A program made the translations under genes and the position numbers. This document shows positions 16,338-25,970 of a DNA stretch of 64,000 bases, piece by piece. Below the pieces are notes generated by a model that was not told where the DNA came from, ran no database searches, and saw only the letters and a list, made by a program, of their open reading frames with translations. Position 1 is the stretch's first letter; every line of letters begins with the position of its first letter. The DNA comes from Pantoea sp. At-9b (GTDB lineage: Bacteria; Pseudomonadota; Gammaproteobacteria; Enterobacterales; Enterobacteriaceae): contig NC_014841.1 in assembly GCF_000175935.2 (NCBI RefSeq), forward strand, positions 186,001 to 250,000, written 5' to 3'.

Positions 16338-17537
16338 TCAGTGTCCTGTGCCAACAGCCGAGCGTAACGTGATATCACCACCGCGTCTGATTTGTGCCAC
16401 CAACAGCACCAGCCCCAGCAAGGAAAGGATTGCTCCGGCAAGACCGACCCAGATGATCCCCAGCCCGGTAATGGTCACCCCCCCGAGCACCGAACCCAGG
16501 GCAATCCCGGAGTTGAACCCCGCGATATTCAGACCCGCCGCGACACCGTGAGCATGGGGAGCGTGGACTTCAGCGACGCCAATCAGTCGGGCCTGAAGTG
16601 CCGGAACTGCCGCGAAGGTCAGCATGCCGAGGATGGCGACCAGCACACCCATCATCACCGCCGATTGGCTGAACAGCCACATACCGGCCGTCACGATAAC
16701 CAGCCCACTCACGATGAAGATATTGGCACGATTCACCCCCATTTTATCGGTCAGACGGCCACCAAGAATATTGCCCAGCGCCGCCATGACACCGAAAATC
16801 AGCATAAACAGGCTGACGGTACGGGCAGAAACCTGGGTCATCTCAGTGAGAAACGGTGCAATGTAGGTATAGGCCGTGAAGGATCCACCATACGCCAGCA
16901 CCGTCACCAACGCGCCTGCCAGCAGCTTCCGGTTAAAGATGGCGGCAATATGCTCCAGCGCGCCACCGGCACGCTCTTGGGGCGCGGTTGGCAACGGATC
17001 TTTCATACCCAACAGTAAACCGAGAAAACCGATTGCACCAAACACGGCGATCGCTCCCATCACCAGCCGCCATGAAATGAAACTGCCGAGCCAGGTGCTT
17101 AGTGGAACACCAATCGCCATCGCAAGGGTGAAACCACCAAACACCACCGCCACGGCACTGCCGGCTTTGTGACTGCCTGCCAACCGCGCCGCCGTACTGG
17201 AAGCTACCGCGAGGAACAGGCCATGACCCAGACCCGCGACAAAGCGGGCGATGATGATCATCGGCAGGTTAACCGCCAGTGCAGAGAACAGGCTGCCAAG
17301 CGTAAACACCAGTGCCGTCACCAGCATGGTGCCTTTTCTGCTCCAGCCCGCCGTCAACGCTGTCAGTACCGGTGCCGCGAAGGTCGCGCCTAGCGCGTAT
17401 GCGGTGATGATGATACCGGTCTGTTCGACATCCACACCCAGACCCCGCGCCATGATATCGGTCAGGCCGATTGGGACAAACTCGGCCAGTCCCAGCGCAA
17501 AGGCGCTGATTGTAAAAACGTAAATTACCAGTGGCAT
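16338..17537 (-). CDS. MFS sugar/drug efflux transporter (AraJ/YdhP-like)
   Basis: A 399-residue major facilitator with 12 predicted membrane segments. The first helix and loop (SAFALGLAEFVPIGLTDIMA) and the motif-C-like stretch GVPLSTWLGSFISWR are typical of the DHA1 group that includes AraJ and YdhP, which export sugars or drugs. The start at 17537 is preferred because GGGAGG lies five bases before it; six more codons are possible. The promoter would lie in the AT-rich stretch shared with the divergent catalase operon. Confidence 0.9.
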   Translation of the reverse strand: MPLVIYVFTISAFALGLAEFVPIGLTDIMARGLGVDVEQTGIIITAYALGATFAAPVLTALTAGWSRKGTMLVTALVFTLGSLFSALAVNLPMIIIARFVAGLGHGLFLAVASSTAARLAGSHKAGSAVAVVFGGFTLAMAIGVPLSTWLGSFISWRLVMGAIAVFGAIGFLGLLLGMKDPLPTAPQERAGGALEHIAAIFNRKLLAGALVTVLAYGGSFTAYTYIAPFLTEMTQVSARTVSLFMLIFGVMAALGNILGGRLTDKMGVNRANIFIVSGLVIVTAGMWLFSQSAVMMGVLVAILGMLTFAAVPALQARLIGVAEVHAPHAHGVAAGLNIAGFNSGIALGSVLGGVTITGLGIIWVGLAGAILSLLGLVLLVAQIRRGGDITLRSAVGTGH

Positions 17538-17674
17538 ATCTGCCTCCCGTGACATTGAGGAGTGCAGAGTAATGACAACTGCTACATAAATATAATCATG
17601 ATAATTGTACTACCTATAATTTAATTTATATCTTATTGATCGCTTCACTCACGTATAAAAAATTTTTTGGTTGC

Positions 17675-17704
17675 GGGAATAAACCTGCCGCTCATTCGTC
17701 TTAT
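17675..17704 (+). promoter_or_regulatory. Candidate ECF-sigma promoter of the catalase operon
   Basis: GGGAATAAA at 17675 and CGTCTTAT at 17697, separated by 16 bases after GGAAT, resemble the GGAA...CGTC -35/-10 pair typical of ECF sigma factors. It lies 30 bp before the first gene of the operon that encodes its own ECF sigma, so autoregulation is plausible. No sigma-70 promoter is obvious at this spot. Confidence 0.45.
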
Positions 17705-17733
17705 GGGCTCAATGTGAGCAGGGTGAGCAAAAA

Positions 17734-18789
17734 ATGATTCCAACTCCACTTTCTACCGGTCAGAAACTTCGGCGCGTATTGCTGATCGGTTTGGTTCCAC
17801 TGGTTTTACTCGTGCTGTTTTTGTGGGCAGGTGGTTGGCTGACGCCAGAACGCCTGACCTCGGACAAACTGGTCTCGGTGTTGCAGCAAGCGGGCGGTGA
17901 GCACCCGGGCTATCGCCGCAACCATGCCAAAGGGATCTGCGTGATTGGCACGTTTGCTGCCAACGGCAACGCCAGTGCGTTATCACGCGCGGCGCTCTTT
18001 GCACCGGGTGAGACCTCGGTAACCGGGCGCTTTGCCATCGCAGGGGGTAACCCGTCAGCGCCGGATTATGCGGTGCCGGTGCGCAGTATGGCGTTAGCTT
18101 TTCAGCTGAACGACGGTGAGCAATGGCGTACCGGAATGAATGCTATGCCGTTGTTCCCGGTCGCAACGCCGGAAGGATTTTATGAACTGCAAACCGCCAC
18201 GCTACCCGATCCGGCGACAGGTAAACCCGATCCACAGAAGTTAGGTGCCTTCGTTGGGAAACATCCTGAATTCAAGGCGTTCCTTGCCTGGGCAAAGCAA
18301 TACGTTCCCTCCTCCAGTTGGGCCAGCGATCGTTTTAATAGTCTGAATGCGTTTCGCTTTATCGATAAAGCGGGCGCTGCGCATCTGGTGCGCTGGAGTA
18401 TGGTGCCGCATGCCGATTATCAGCCGATCAGTGCGGCGGATAAAAATGACAAAGATTTTCTCCAACAGGATTTAGAACAACGTCTGAAACAAGCGCCGCT
18501 GAAATGGGATCTGATCATTACCGTTGCCCAGCCAGGTGATGATGGCAGCAATGCGACGAAAGTCTGGCCTGCCGACCGTCAAACCATCAATGCCGGGACC
18601 TTAGTGCTAACCCGGGCAGTGCCGCAGCAGCAGGGACCGTGCAACGACATCAATTACGATCCGCTGATTCTGCCGGATGGTATTGCTGCATCCGATGATC
18701 CGTTACTTAATGCGCGTTCGGCGGCTTATGCCAAATCCTACAACCTGCGCACACATGAACAGGCACAACAAGCGGGGACCCATTTATGA
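17734..18789 (+). CDS. Membrane-anchored catalase-family peroxidase (SrpA-like)
   Basis: A 351-residue heme protein of the catalase-related peroxidase family. An N-terminal anchor (residues ~13-34) suggests a periplasm-facing protein. The distal His64 lies in RRNHAKGICVIGTF, and the heme-ligand Tyr332 in RSAAYAKSYNLR, both as in catalases; the chain is shorter than monofunctional catalases (~480+), so peroxidase rather than catalase activity is expected. A cytochrome b561 overlapping by 4 bp could donate electrons. This catalase-like/cytochrome b561/ECF/anti-sigma arrangement recurs in proteobacteria. Confidence 0.88.
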   Translation: MIPTPLSTGQKLRRVLLIGLVPLVLLVLFLWAGGWLTPERLTSDKLVSVLQQAGGEHPGYRRNHAKGICVIGTFAANGNASALSRAALFAPGETSVTGRFAIAGGNPSAPDYAVPVRSMALAFQLNDGEQWRTGMNAMPLFPVATPEGFYELQTATLPDPATGKPDPQKLGAFVGKHPEFKAFLAWAKQYVPSSSWASDRFNSLNAFRFIDKAGAAHLVRWSMVPHADYQPISAADKNDKDFLQQDLEQRLKQAPLKWDLIITVAQPGDDGSNATKVWPADRQTINAGTLVLTRAVPQQQGPCNDINYDPLILPDGIAASDDPLLNARSAAYAKSYNLRTHEQAQQAGTHL

Positions 18790-19325
18790 GACATGTCGGC
18801 TATTTTCACCCTGCACTGCGCATTATTCATTGGTTAATGGCGGCGGCGATTGTGGCGATGCTGTTTATTGGCGTAGCAATGGTCGCCACCGTGTCGTCGC
18901 TACATAGCCTGCTGGTCACCATCCATAAACCCTTGGGGTTGATGATTCTGGTGCTGGTGATCGTGCGTTTGTGGTTGCGCTTTGCTACTGTTACCCCGGC
19001 ATTACCTGCGTCTCTCCCTGCCTGGCAGCGTGGCATGGCGCATCTCTCGCACTGGGCACTGTATGCGATGATGCTGCTCCAACCGTTAATCGGCTGGGGG
19101 ATGCTGTCTGCGGCGGGCGTCCCGATCACTTTAGGTGGTCACTGGGTTCTGCCGCCGATTTTGCCGGTGGATAATGATTGGTACGCCATACTGCGTCCAC
19201 TGCATACCCTGGTGGCGCTGATATTATTTATCACCGTGTTGCTGCACTTAGCCGCCGCGCTGTTTCATGCGTTGATACTGCGCGATGGGGTTTTTTCCAG
19301 TATGTCGGGCACCCGTAGACGCTAA
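18786..19325 (+). CDS. Cytochrome b561
   Basis: A 179-residue four-helix di-heme b-type cytochrome of the inner membrane. Likely heme-ligand histidines are in YFHPALRIIHWLM, TIHKPLGLM and LRPLHTLVAL with further His in the last helix (LLHLAAALFH). It would move electrons from quinol to the neighbouring peroxidase. The ATG overlaps the peroxidase stop by 4 bp, so the two are translationally coupled. Confidence 0.9.
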   Translation: MRHVGYFHPALRIIHWLMAAAIVAMLFIGVAMVATVSSLHSLLVTIHKPLGLMILVLVIVRLWLRFATVTPALPASLPAWQRGMAHLSHWALYAMMLLQPLIGWGMLSAAGVPITLGGHWVLPPILPVDNDWYAILRPLHTLVALILFITVLLHLAAALFHALILRDGVFSSMSGTRRR

Positions 19326-19334
19326 AGGATAGCC

Positions 19335-19844
19335 ATGTCCCAGCTGACTGATGATGAAATCCGCCAGATGATGCCCCATCTCGAACGTTTTGCGCTGTGG
19401 CTGACCCGCAATCCGCACAGCGCGGAGGATCTGGTGCAAAGTTGCCTGACGAAAGCGTTAACCCGCCAGCGGCAGAGCGAGGGGGAACAGAGTTTGCGCG
19501 CCTGGTTGTTTGCCATTCTGTATCGCCAGTTTGTTGATGGCGAACGGCGGCGCAAGCGCTATATGAAGCTGCTGACTTTTTTCAGCGGTGAAGAGATGTT
19601 TGCACAATCCTCCGAATCGATGGCGATTGCCGACGATACGCTGGCGGTATTTGCGGCGTTACCTGAGGATTATCGCGTCATTTTATTGTTGGTGAGTGTT
19701 GAAGGCCTGAGCTATAAAGAGGCGGCTGAAACGCTGGATATCCCCCTGGGGACCGTGATGTCGCGGTTGTCACGTGGACGCAAGTTGCTGCATGAGCAGT
19801 TGGAAGGTAAGGCGACGCCATTGCCGCTAAGGAGACTGAAATGA
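19335..19844 (+). CDS. ECF sigma factor
   Basis: A 169-residue extracytoplasmic-function sigma factor. Region 2 (residues ~12-75, FALWLTRNPHSAEDLVQSCL and LRAWLFAILYRQFVDGERRR) binds core polymerase and the -10 element; region 4 (residues ~105-160, LPEDYRVILLLVSVEGLSYK then EAAETLDIPLGTVMSRLSRG) contains the -35-binding HTH. It directly precedes its anti-sigma partner with a 4-bp overlap. It probably drives the operon from the promoter at 17675. Confidence 0.92.
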   Translation: MSQLTDDEIRQMMPHLERFALWLTRNPHSAEDLVQSCLTKALTRQRQSEGEQSLRAWLFAILYRQFVDGERRRKRYMKLLTFFSGEEMFAQSSESMAIADDTLAVFAALPEDYRVILLLVSVEGLSYKEAAETLDIPLGTVMSRLSRGRKLLHEQLEGKATPLPLRRLK

Positions 19845-20587
19845 CTTTGCCACCTGATGAACACGATCTCCATGCCTGGATGGATGGCGAAGCGGATGAA
19901 GCCACGGCAGAGCGCGTTGAACGTTATCTGAAGGACAATCCGCAGGCTGCTGCGCAAGTTGCTGGCTGGCGGGCGGACGCGCAACAATTGCGGCAGGCTA
20001 TCAGCCGGCACTCGCCGGCAATGGATCGTCCCCATCCCCAATACCTGCGGCGTCAGATGCGGCAACAGCGGTTACGGCAACTGGCGACGGCGTGTATGCT
20101 GGTACTGGCGGTAAGTATCGGTGGTGTCGCCGGTTGGCAACTGAAAGAGTCGCAGACCATGAGCAGCCCGCAGCCGATGGAAGACGCCGTGCAGGCTTAT
20201 AAAATCTTTGATAATCAGACACAAACCCCGATGGACGTAATAGCGAGCCAGCACGCCGAACTCAGCAGCTGGGTGGCACGGTATTTTATCAATGGTAATC
20301 CGCCACCCAATCTCGAACAGTTTGGTTTCAGGCTGGTGGGGGCGCGGCTGATGGCGACGGCACAGGGGCCAGCCGCGCTGATTATGTATCAGGACCCGCA
20401 AGGGACACGGGTGGGCTGGTATATCCGCCCGCTGGATCCGGTGAAATTACCCCATGGTGAACGTCAGGCCGACGATGTGATGGCACAGTACTGGAGTGAT
20501 CAGCATTACAACTACGCGCTGGTGACGCCAGTTAACTCGTCCGGGGTGAGCGGGTTGCGCAAGGCAGTGGCGCTGGCGACGAGTTAA
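19841..20587 (+). CDS. Transmembrane anti-sigma factor
   Basis: A 248-residue anti-sigma factor. The cytosolic N-terminus (HDLHAWMDGEADEATAERVE) is the anti-sigma domain, lacking the zinc HxxxCxxC motif. A single membrane segment (residues ~86-107, TACMLVLAVSIGGVAGWQL) leads to a periplasmic region of ~140 residues that would sense the signal. The gene overlaps the sigma gene by 4 bp, giving stoichiometric control. The periplasmic cue is probably oxidative, judged only from the operon. Confidence 0.88.
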   Translation: MTLPPDEHDLHAWMDGEADEATAERVERYLKDNPQAAAQVAGWRADAQQLRQAISRHSPAMDRPHPQYLRRQMRQQRLRQLATACMLVLAVSIGGVAGWQLKESQTMSSPQPMEDAVQAYKIFDNQTQTPMDVIASQHAELSSWVARYFINGNPPPNLEQFGFRLVGARLMATAQGPAALIMYQDPQGTRVGWYIRPLDPVKLPHGERQADDVMAQYWSDQHYNYALVTPVNSSGVSGLRKAVALATS

Positions 20588-20633
20588 TGCAAACCAGGGG
20601 AACAACCATCGAGGTTAATCCCCCGGCTGGCAG

Positions 20634-21182
20634 TCAGATAGTTTCATCGAAAACCAATGCATTAAGAACATGGTCCTGCCAGCTGCCGTTGATTTTAAGG
20701 TAGGACTTTGCATAGCCTTCCTGGCAAAATCCCAGCTTCGCCAGGGTGTTGCTGCTACGCAGGTTGGTGGGGAGATGATTCGCCATCACCCGATGCAAAC
20801 CATATTCTCTTCGCACATAAGACAGCGCCATCGTCAGCGCTTCGTGCATGAATCCTTTGCCCTGATACCTGCTGTCGAGGGAAAAACCCAGATAGCATGC
20901 CTGGAAAACACCATATACGAAGTTGGTAAAATTGATGCTGCCAATGATCTTCTCTTCGCCTTGCGGTGTAAAAACCAGCAACAGGTTTTTTCTGGCGACA
21001 AAATCAGCGCTTGAATCGATAATCCGCTGACGGGTGTGATCAAGGGTAAAATACTCGTCGGTACGTAAAGGTTCAAAAGGGGAAAAATGGTCCCGGTTAT
21101 GCACTAAAAAAGCGAGATAAGCCGCAGAGAGATTTTCTGTCAGCAGATAGATATCGGTACGGTTGGTTGAAAGCAGATGCAT
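20634..21182 (-). CDS. GNAT-family N-acetyltransferase (RimJ/RimL-like)
   Basis: A 182-residue acetyltransferase of the RimJ/RimL type, which acetylates protein N-termini or small amines with acetyl-CoA. Family motifs include IGSINFTNFVYGVFQACYLG, the acetyl-CoA loop DSRYQGKGFMHEALTMAL, and HRVMANHLPTNLRSSNTLAK with LGFCQEGYAKSYLKINGSWQ. The ATG at 21182 has AGGGAAG upstream and starts the fold; 21 in-frame codons before it are rejected. The substrate is unknown. Confidence 0.88.
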   Translation of the reverse strand: MHLLSTNRTDIYLLTENLSAAYLAFLVHNRDHFSPFEPLRTDEYFTLDHTRQRIIDSSADFVARKNLLLVFTPQGEEKIIGSINFTNFVYGVFQACYLGFSLDSRYQGKGFMHEALTMALSYVRREYGLHRVMANHLPTNLRSSNTLAKLGFCQEGYAKSYLKINGSWQDHVLNALVFDETI

Positions 21183-21278
21183 TTTCTTCCCTGAAATACG
21201 ATGGTAATGAGCGGCAGTATAGGTTATTTCATTCCCCGACACCAAAAGTTAACGCTCGCGGGAGGGGCGGATTTCTCA

Positions 21279-22640
21279 TTATAATCTTTGTTTTTTAATC
21301 CACATCAAGGCATCGGCCGCAGGCAGGGGACGGGCGAAATGAAAACCCTGAAACAAATGACAGCCCATTTTTTTCAGGTATTCAAAATATTCTTCATTTT
21401 CAATTCCCTCGGCGAGCACGTTTAACCCCATCTCACGGGATAATTCGATGGTTTTTTGTACCACTAAAGATGCGGATTCATTTTTGAATACTTGCATAAT
21501 AAGTGACTTATCGATCTTGATATCATCAACAGCGAAATCGCTGATTGATTTTAACGATGAATAACCCACACCAAAGTCATCAATCGCCCATTTTATGCCC
21601 AGCGCACTGAAGCGATGCATGACTTCAGCAATTTTCTCCTGATCATAGATGAAGGTGGTTTCGGTTATTTCAAACTTGATTCTTTCCGGGCGGATTTTAC
21701 TGCGTGATAATGTGAGTAGCGTATCCTGAGTAAAGTTGCGGTGCATGAGCTGTAATGGGCTGATGTTGATGGAGAAGGCAATGTCTCCGAGGTGGTGAAG
21801 GCGTTCCCATTCAGCAATTTGCCGTAATGTTTGCTCCATGACCCATCTTCCGATGTCGATAATCAGACCACTTTTCTCGGCTATCGGAATAAATACTTCA
21901 GGAGAGATAAACCCTTTGGCCGGATGTTTCCAGCGCAGCAGAGCTTCAAAGCCAATCAAGGCCTTATTACTGTCCAGTTGTGGTTGGTAATACAATTGCA
22001 ACTGGTTTCGCTCAATCGCCAGAGAAAGTTCACGCTTAATTAAATCGGTTTCAGAGTAATTTCCGCGTGCGGTAAATACAGCCAGTAAAAGCGCCACCAC
22101 AGGCACCGAGCAGTTAGCGATATAAAAACCGGATATATGCGCCATATCAGTCTGGAGGCGACCATCCTGCCATAATGTGCCGGTGGATACAAAAAACAGG
22201 TATACCAGCAGACAAATCAAAGGAAATGCCTGCTTTAAATACCAGGACTGTTGGCGTAATACCAATGCGGCACCAATTGTTAATGCGACAAGGTAATTGT
22301 ATTCGGAATGTTTGGCAAAATCATGATTGTTATCAAAAAGGCAAAGCAGAATAATGCTAAGTAATAAACTGTGCGTAATAATATAAATGTGGCGATTAAT
22401 GTTATTCCAGAAGGCGGTGGCCGAAATGTATACCCCTTGAATAGTGGTCATGCAATAAAAAAACGCGATAGCGCGATCGCCAATGGAAAAGTTTAACGCA
22501 GCCATATAGACACCGGCCAAAATGCTGGCGATGCCAGAGATGAGAATGGTCAGACTGAGCTTTCTCTCAGCGCTATTGCCCTTTAGAATGAATGGTAAGT
22601 TCTTTATTTTTGCGTATCTGGTGGCGAAATAAGCATTCAT
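21279..22640 (-). CDS. Membrane-bound EAL-domain c-di-GMP phosphodiesterase
   Basis: A 453-residue protein. Residues ~28-195 hold about six hydrophobic segments forming an unassigned membrane sensor; residues ~200-453 are an EAL domain that would cleave c-di-GMP to pGpG. Catalytic signatures are intact: Glu232-Ala-Leu in FEALLRW, Asn in SINISPLQL, Glu in KFEITETTF, the metal-binding AIDDFGVGYSS, Lys in DIKIDKSL, EGIENEE and LFQGFHFARPL. No GGDEF domain is present. It would lower c-di-GMP, promoting motility over biofilm; a chemoreceptor gene lies next upstream. Confidence 0.92.
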   Translation of the reverse strand: MNAYFATRYAKIKNLPFILKGNSAERKLSLTILISGIASILAGVYMAALNFSIGDRAIAFFYCMTTIQGVYISATAFWNNINRHIYIITHSLLLSIILLCLFDNNHDFAKHSEYNYLVALTIGAALVLRQQSWYLKQAFPLICLLVYLFFVSTGTLWQDGRLQTDMAHISGFYIANCSVPVVALLLAVFTARGNYSETDLIKRELSLAIERNQLQLYYQPQLDSNKALIGFEALLRWKHPAKGFISPEVFIPIAEKSGLIIDIGRWVMEQTLRQIAEWERLHHLGDIAFSINISPLQLMHRNFTQDTLLTLSRSKIRPERIKFEITETTFIYDQEKIAEVMHRFSALGIKWAIDDFGVGYSSLKSISDFAVDDIKIDKSLIMQVFKNESASLVVQKTIELSREMGLNVLAEGIENEEYFEYLKKMGCHLFQGFHFARPLPAADALMWIKKQRL

Positions 22641-22841
22641 TCTTCTTCTCTTTTTAAATGTTATAGGTGATGAATCATCATATTATAACGAGATTGCAGT
22701 TGTGAGGTGTCATTATTTTTTTTGCATTATTTATCGGCAGAGACGATATTTGATGGCGAAAGATATATCTTGCTGGCGGTGAGTTAAGCTGACAGAGCCG
22801 TATAGAGGGGGTAGCAGAGGGGCGGTGACGTCATTTATTTC

Positions 22842-22879
22842 AGCCGGGCCTTTATCTCTGCGGGAGAAAAGGTCCGGCT
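22842..22879 (-). terminator. Hairpin downstream of the chemoreceptor gene
   Basis: AGCCGGGCCTTT and AAAGGTCCGGCT form a 12-bp stem with one wobble position, starting 8 bases beyond the chemoreceptor stop. There is no clear T-tract, so it may be an mRNA-end stabiliser rather than a strong terminator. Confidence 0.5.
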
Positions 22880-22887
22880 ATTTGCGA

Positions 22888-24507
22888 TCAGTTCAGGTTA
22901 ATCAATGCCAGGTCATGCGGGCCGGTATAGCGATCATTTCCAAATGTGGCTTTATCGTCATCCACCTGGAAACGCGTCACCGACTGTTGCAGGTTCACTA
23001 CCTGTTCTTGTAGCGAACTGGCCGCTGTTGCCACTTCAGAAACCAGCGAGGCATTCTGTTGGGTCACGCCGTCCATCTGCTGAATGGCAATATTGATCTG
23101 CGAGATACCGCGTGTCTGCTCCCCGGAGGCCAGCATCACTTCATCCATAATCTCGACCACTTTTTTCACATCAACCATGACTTCATTCATGGTAACGCCC
23201 GCCTGTTTCACCAGCCCGGAACCCTGCTCAATACTGCTGAGCGAGTCATTAATCATGGTGCCGATCTCTTTCGCAGCCGTAGCGCTGCGCTGCGCCAGCA
23301 CACGCACTTCTGAGGCCACCACGGCAAATCCACGTCCTGCTTCTCCGGCACGTGCGGCTTCAACGGCGGCATTCAGCGCCAGCAAGTTGGTCTGGAAAGC
23401 AATGCCATCAATAACCCCGACGATATCGCCAATCTTGGCGGAGCTTTTCTCAATCGAACTCATGGTGGATACCACTTCCGACACCACGTTAGCACCGCGT
23501 GACGCGGAGTTTGACGCTTTCTGTGACAGCGCATTCGCCTTGCGGGTGTTGTCTTCGTTATTCTGCACCGTCGCCATGATTTGCTCCATGCTGGATGCGG
23601 TTTCATCCAGCGAAGCAGCCTGTTGCTCGGTGCGGCTGGAGAGATCGATATTGCCGGAGGCGATCTCTTCCACGCCGGTGCCGATGGCATCTGTTCCGCT
23701 GCGCACCATCAGTACCATGTTTTCCAGCCCGTCGCGCATGCGCTGTACGGCGGCAAACAGCTGGGCGATCTCGTTTTTCCCGCTGATATCAATACGGGCG
23801 CGCAGATCGCCTTCGGCGATACGGTCAAATATAGCGATCACGTTATTGAGTGGTTTGACGATCAGATTGGTCATTACCGACCAGGCCAGACCGGCCAGTA
23901 CCAGGGCGCAGGCGATGGAGAAGTACAAAACGAACGCCATGCGTTTTACCCGGTCGCTGGAATCGTCATAGGCGACATCAATGCTTTTCAGTTTAAAGGC
24001 GACCAGTGCTTTAGAGGCGGCATCAAATGCACCATACAGCGCCGTCGATTTGCCTGCTCGCTGACGATATTCGTCTAACTTACCGGCTTCCAGCGCAACA
24101 AAGGCGGGATCAATGAATTCTTTCATTAACGCATCACGGGTGGAGGCCATTTTTGCCGCAATCGGCCGCTCTTCTGCGGATTGCGGATATTTCAGATAGT
24201 CCTGCCATTTCGCGCTGGCGCTATCAATTTTTCCACGGGCGCGCTCCAGCGCAACTTTGGCTTTTTCGGTGTCGCCGCTACCCATCAGTGATTCATATAA
24301 ACGCAAATCCAGTCGGCCACGTAATAAGAGTTCTGAACTTTCATTCAGCGCCACTAATCCTGGCAAAACTTCAGTGTCTACCGTGGCAAAGGATTTATTT
24401 CCCGACTGCACGGCAAATAATCCCAGAACGCCGACGAAGAGTAATAATGCAGTCAGTGAAAAAATCATTATGCTGAGTGCAGTACGGATCTTTATTCTAC
24501 GAAACAT
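22888..24507 (-). CDS. Methyl-accepting chemotaxis protein
   Basis: A 539-residue chemoreceptor of the Tsr/Tar topology: TM1 at ~10-32, a ~155-residue periplasmic helical sensor with the motif [14 protein letters not shown]2 at ~190-213, a HAMP linker ([20 protein letters not shown]), and the signalling hairpin with the universally conserved tip [20 protein letters not shown] followed by [12 protein letters not shown]. Methylation helices flank the tip. The C-terminus lacks the NWETF pentapeptide that recruits CheR/CheB, so adaptation must rely on other receptors. Ligand unknown. Confidence 0.93.
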   Translation of the reverse strand: MFRRIKIRTALSIMIFSLTALLLFVGVLGLFAVQSGNKSFATVDTEVLPGLVALNESSELLLRGRLDLRLYESLMGSGDTEKAKVALERARGKIDSASAKWQDYLKYPQSAEERPIAAKMASTRDALMKEFIDPAFVALEAGKLDEYRQRAGKSTALYGAFDAASKALVAFKLKSIDVAYDDSSDRVKRMAFVLYFSIACALVLAGLAWSVMTNLIVKPLNNVIAIFDRIAEGDLRARIDISGKNEIAQLFAAVQRMRDGLENMVLMVRSGTDAIGTGVEEIASGNIDLSSRTEQQAASLDETASSMEQIMATVQNNEDNTRKANALSQKASNSASRGANVVSEVVSTMSSIEKSSAKIGDIVGVIDGIAFQTNLLALNAAVEAARAGEAGRGFAVVASEVRVLAQRSATAAKEIGTMINDSLSSIEQGSGLVKQAGVTMNEVMVDVKKVVEIMDEVMLASGEQTRGISQINIAIQQMDGVTQQNASLVSEVATAASSLQEQVVNLQQSVTRFQVDDDKATFGNDRYTGPHDLALINLN

Positions 24508-24570
24508 AGAGTGTTCCCTGCTAACGATTAAATGATAAAAAGGAGAGTGCTGTCGAAAATAAATCCCTTA

Positions 24571-24602
24571 TTAAAAAATGGAAAGTCACCTGAGTGACTT
24601 CC
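24571..24602 (-). terminator. Rho-independent terminator of the alpha/beta hydrolase gene
   Basis: Read on the minus strand, GGAAGTCAC and GTGACTTTCC pair around a TCAG loop and are followed by ATTTTTTAATAA, a good T-tract. It lies just beyond the hydrolase stop. Confidence 0.8.
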
Positions 24603-24617
24603 CGATAAAGAAAAATA

Positions 24618-25694
24618 TTAATGATTTTCTGTGGTAACGGGCGTATGTGCTAAGAACGTTTTCAGCCGTGCATGATAAAATTTTGCCTGCATCATGGTGC
24701 CATGGCCGCTGGTTTCCGCACTCGCCGGGATAAGCAGCAATTCAGCCTGTTTTATCTGATGCAATTCACCCTGTAAAATGCCAGTCTCCACCGGATTTCG
24801 TTCATCATCTGCGGAGTTAATAATTAACATCGGTGCCTTAATGCGATTCAGGGCAGGTAACGCATTATAATTTGCCGATGAACTCCAGATGTAAATGAGG
24901 TCGTTCGCATCGGCAGTGACCGGTGCTGCAAGACGTTCATCAACCAGCTTATCCGCCAGCGCACGCGTGGGTGCTTTGTGTTGATACGCCAGTGTACCGC
25001 CGGTCGTGGCGATGCTGAACATAATATTGGCGGTTTTTAGCACCGGCGGCTGCTGGTGATAGTTGCCTTCTGCCCAGGCCGGATCGCCTTTGATGGATTC
25101 GACCAGCATGCGGCGCAGCATCCAGTTGCGACCGGACAATTCATTGGGTTGTGATGCCATCGGCACCAGCGCATCCATCATCGACGGGTATTTTTCACCC
25201 CATAGCCAGGTCTGCATTCCTCCCATCGAATAGCCCATCACCAGCCGCAGATGAGAAATACCCAAACCTTCTTTAATTAAGCGATATTGGGCAGTCACCA
25301 TATCGTCATAATCATAGTGAGGAAAAGCCATGCGTAAACCATCCGAAGGTTTGGATGATTTTCCGGAGCCAATGCTCTCCGGGATGATAATAAAATATTT
25401 ACTGCTATCCAGTGCCTGCCCCGGACCAAATAGCTCACCGGCAAAACCCTGAGCCAGTAACGCGTTAATTGGCTGGTTAGTTCCGTGGAGTAATAATACC
25501 GCAGGTTTACTGCGGTCGCCGAGTGTGTAGTAATGAATACGTAAATCTTTCAGTTTTTCGCCGTTGTTAAAAGTAAATTCTTTGGCGACCCAGTCAGCTT
25601 CTTTGGGTGCAGGTAATACATTTGCTGCCTGGCTTAAAGGTGATAAAGCTAACAGAAGGGTACATGCCACTCCTGATATCGTGCGACTAATCAT
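24618..25694 (-). CDS. Secreted alpha/beta hydrolase (MetX/homoserine acetyltransferase-like fold)
   Basis: A 358-residue alpha/beta hydrolase with a signal peptide ending near LSQAA (residues ~1-23). The nucleophile elbow is GYSMGG, preceded by LLLHGTNQP (oxyanion loop) and IIIPESIGSGKSSKP, as in the homoserine O-acetyltransferase-like group; the Asp lies in INSADDERNPVE and the His in ETSGHGTMM. Because homoserine transacylases are cytosolic, export argues for a secreted esterase-type enzyme instead. The start at 25694 follows AAGAG and opens the signal peptide; 18 codons further upstream are dismissed. Confidence 0.82.
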   Translation of the reverse strand: MISRTISGVACTLLLALSPLSQAANVLPAPKEADWVAKEFTFNNGEKLKDLRIHYYTLGDRSKPAVLLLHGTNQPINALLAQGFAGELFGPGQALDSSKYFIIIPESIGSGKSSKPSDGLRMAFPHYDYDDMVTAQYRLIKEGLGISHLRLVMGYSMGGMQTWLWGEKYPSMMDALVPMASQPNELSGRNWMLRRMLVESIKGDPAWAEGNYHQQPPVLKTANIMFSIATTGGTLAYQHKAPTRALADKLVDERLAAPVTADANDLIYIWSSSANYNALPALNRIKAPMLIINSADDERNPVETGILQGELHQIKQAELLLIPASAETSGHGTMMQAKFYHARLKTFLAHTPVTTENH

Positions 25695-25970
25695 AAAAGC
25701 AACTCTTAAGTTATATGTAGTCCCCTGGAGGCCTGATATTAGTTTCAATTAAGAAAAATCCCAATGAACATCAACAACATCAGGGAAAAAACACACAATG
25801 CTCTTTGATTTTGAGTTTTAACAAGACGATTTTTAGTTGGTTTTTCTTAGGATAATACATCCTTGTATTATTTTTGCTGCCTGCTTCAGATGATTAGTTC
25901 AGCCCGATACAAGTAAAGGGGATGTTTTCTGCTGGTCACCTGTTGTGTTGCTTAAGCGTGACGTTTTGGG

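Noticed and set aside
16262..16441. 60-codon N-terminal extension of the LysR gene at 15362-16261
   Set aside because: It crosses a REP-like element and a terminator hairpin and enters the MFS gene; the HTH starts at the 16261 ATG.
23084..23971. 295-codon open frame antisense to the chemoreceptor
   Set aside because: It is a low-complexity Ser/Ala/Thr-rich mirror of the coiled-coil signalling domain, not a gene.
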